Shown here in pieces: positions 63,099 through 64,000 of a stretch of DNA of 64,000 nucleotides. The stretch is from assembly GCF_016618195.1 (NCBI RefSeq), contig NZ_CP067099.1, positions 1,860,001 to 1,924,000 on the forward strand. Reading direction: 5' to 3'. How positions within the stretch are numbered: the stretch's first letter is position 1; each line of letters starts with the position of its first letter. The stretch is from Providencia manganoxydans. Lineage in GTDB: Bacteria; Pseudomonadota; Gammaproteobacteria; Enterobacterales; Enterobacteriaceae. The notes below the pieces were generated by a model that saw only the letters and a list, made by a program, of their open reading frames with translations, did not search any database and was not told the DNA's origin. The position numbers and the translations under genes were made by a program.

Positions 63099-63680
63099 CT
63101 ATTTAATCTTCCCTTGCAAAAATTCTGATAGTGAAGATATTGTGGCCATTCCTTGGAGTGCTTGTAAGCTTTGTTGATGTAATTCAAGGGTTGCTGCGGC
63201 ACAAAGTTCATCAATGACAGTTACTTGATAACCGAGGTCATGAGCCAAGCGGGCGCTACTCTGAATTGCCATTAATGTACTCACTCCTCCAAACAAGATG
63301 TGGTTAATATTATTTTCCTTTAACCAATGATCTAATTTATTGCCTGTAAAGGCACTAACACCTTTTTTTATCATAATCAGATCACGTAACTGGACATCTA
63401 ATTCGTTGACCCATTGACAACCTACACTACTGAGTTTTAATGCCCCCAATGCTTTTGCGCGATTAAACATTGGCGAGCCAGCAGGGATATCATGATAATC
63501 ATCCGCGAAGCCAACTTTGACCCAAATAATAGGAATATCGTTCTCGCGGGCATAAGCAGCTGCTTGATTAGATTTTTCAATCACATTACGTTCTTGAGTT
63601 TGTTGATAGCTGGTATTTGATAAACCATTTTTACCGACTATTTCTTCAATCAAGTCAATAATAATCAGAGCTTGTGACAT
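63099..63680 (-). CDS. Isochorismatase-like hydrolase, catalytic Cys replaced
   Basis: 193 residues of the isochorismatase fold: N-terminal ALIIIDLIEEIV with catalytic Asp9, the Lys in MIKKGVSAFTGNKLDHWL, and HILFGGVSTLMAIQSSARLAHDLGY. In typical cysteine hydrolases of this fold the last motif has a Cys (GVxTDxCVxxTA); here Ala stands at that place (STLMAIQSSA). So it either belongs to the Cys-less branch (isochorismatase proper lacks need for it) or has another activity. Substrate unknown. Confidence 0.75.
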   Translation of the reverse strand: MSQALIIIDLIEEIVGKNGLSNTSYQQTQERNVIEKSNQAAAYARENDIPIIWVKVGFADDYHDIPAGSPMFNRAKALGALKLSSVGCQWVNELDVQLRDLIMIKKGVSAFTGNKLDHWLKENNINHILFGGVSTLMAIQSSARLAHDLGYQVTVIDELCAAATLELHQQSLQALQGMATISSLSEFLQGKIK

Positions 63681-63768
63681 GTGTTTTCCTTCAGTGAATA
63701 CTTATTATCTAAATTTTAATCACCCAATGTGTAGGTATATCAACGTAGAAACATAAAGTATATCAACA

Positions 63769-64000
63769 TTAAGGTAAATCAATAATGAAACCCACACCTT
63801 TTTTCTCTAAGCCGTCGGTTACACGGATCACCGCATTAATTTTGGTTGCTAAATTTTGTACGATTGAAAGTCCAAGTCCACTACCAATTTCGGTTGTTCC
63901 AGGTACTCGATAAAAACGAGAGAAAATAAGTTGGCGACTTTCATCGGGTATTCCTCGTCCATTGTCCTGTACTGTGATCGTGGCTCCAAAAGGGGTTAAG
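63769..64000 (-). CDS. Sensor histidine kinase, C-terminal part (cut by window edge)
   Basis: The minus-strand frame from the edge to a TAA at 63771-63769 encodes the ATP-binding end of a histidine kinase: G1 box QDNGRGIP, F box FSRFYRVPG, and G2 box GSGLGLSIVQ. The FYRxPG and GSGLGLSIVQ forms are like QseC/PmrB-type kinases of the OmpR-partner class. Sensor, His box and the response regulator lie outside the window. Confidence 0.85.
   Translation of the reverse strand, partial: LTPFGATITVQDNGRGIPDESRQLIFSRFYRVPGTTEIGSGLGLSIVQNLATKINAVIRVTDGLEKKGVGFIIDLP

Overview
The window looks like a chromosomal segment of an enterobacterium of the Morganellaceae, most likely Providencia (inference). The reasons are a Proteus-type KatA, the enterobacterial neighbourhood nrdAB-yfaE / ubiG / gyrA / rcsCBD, a chromosomal type A chloramphenicol acetyltransferase, several ERIC repeats, AT-rich intergenic DNA and close similarity of core proteins to E. 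coli. Species cannot be decided from sequence alone.

Layout. 1-19.5 kb is core: katA (cut by the left edge), yfaZ, tyrP with TyrR boxes, dcuB with an FNR-type promoter, nrdA-nrdB-yfaE, ubiG, gyrA, rcsC, and rcsD-rcsB convergent with rcsC. A tRNA-Ser/tRNA-Thr pair follows. 19.6-22.5 kb is a scarred stretch: a decayed phage integrase, an LprI-like secreted protein, a monooxygenase fragment, small genes, yccJ and a cytochrome b561-type protein.

22.6-38.9 kb is the most interesting part. It has an S24 (LexA/CI-like) repressor, palindromic operators, an antiterminator Q-like gene, a tandem array of about 160-bp units carrying terminators, a lysis cassette (holin, M15 endolysin, nested Rz/Rz1 spanins), then a contractile-tail operon: neck/terminator protein, sheath, tube, frameshifted chaperone, tape measure, hub, spike, wedge, baseplate J, fibre and fibre chaperone. 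No integrase, replication, terminase, portal or capsid gene is present between the repressor and the fibre. This is the architecture of an R-type tailocin (phage-tail-like bacteriocin). Internal terminators in the late operon suggest that expression depends on antitermination by Q after repressor cleavage.

39.1-40.8 kb is an orphan type VI secretion module: hcp, a putative effector with a permuted papain-like His...Cys arrangement, and a membrane protein as candidate immunity. Then come a GT2 glycosyltransferase, cat with a leader peptide and a ribosome-binding-site-sequestering hairpin (translational attenuation), a GH6 glycoside hydrolase, and gltP.

46.2-53.6 kb is a 5-oxoproline type operon: a divergent GntR/FCD regulator, an NRAMP-like transporter without metal motifs, pxpA, a DUF1445 protein, a pxpB-pxpC fusion and a biotin carboxylase-BCCP fusion. 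53.6-64 kb holds a small secreted protein, tandem ERICs, a DUF924 protein, dmsABC with an FNR-like site, a YbdG-type mechanosensitive channel, a CigR-like protein, a candidate CRP-controlled small RNA/small protein gene, an HdeD protein, an isochorismatase-like protein lacking the usual cysteine, and the C-terminus of a sensor kinase cut by the right edge.
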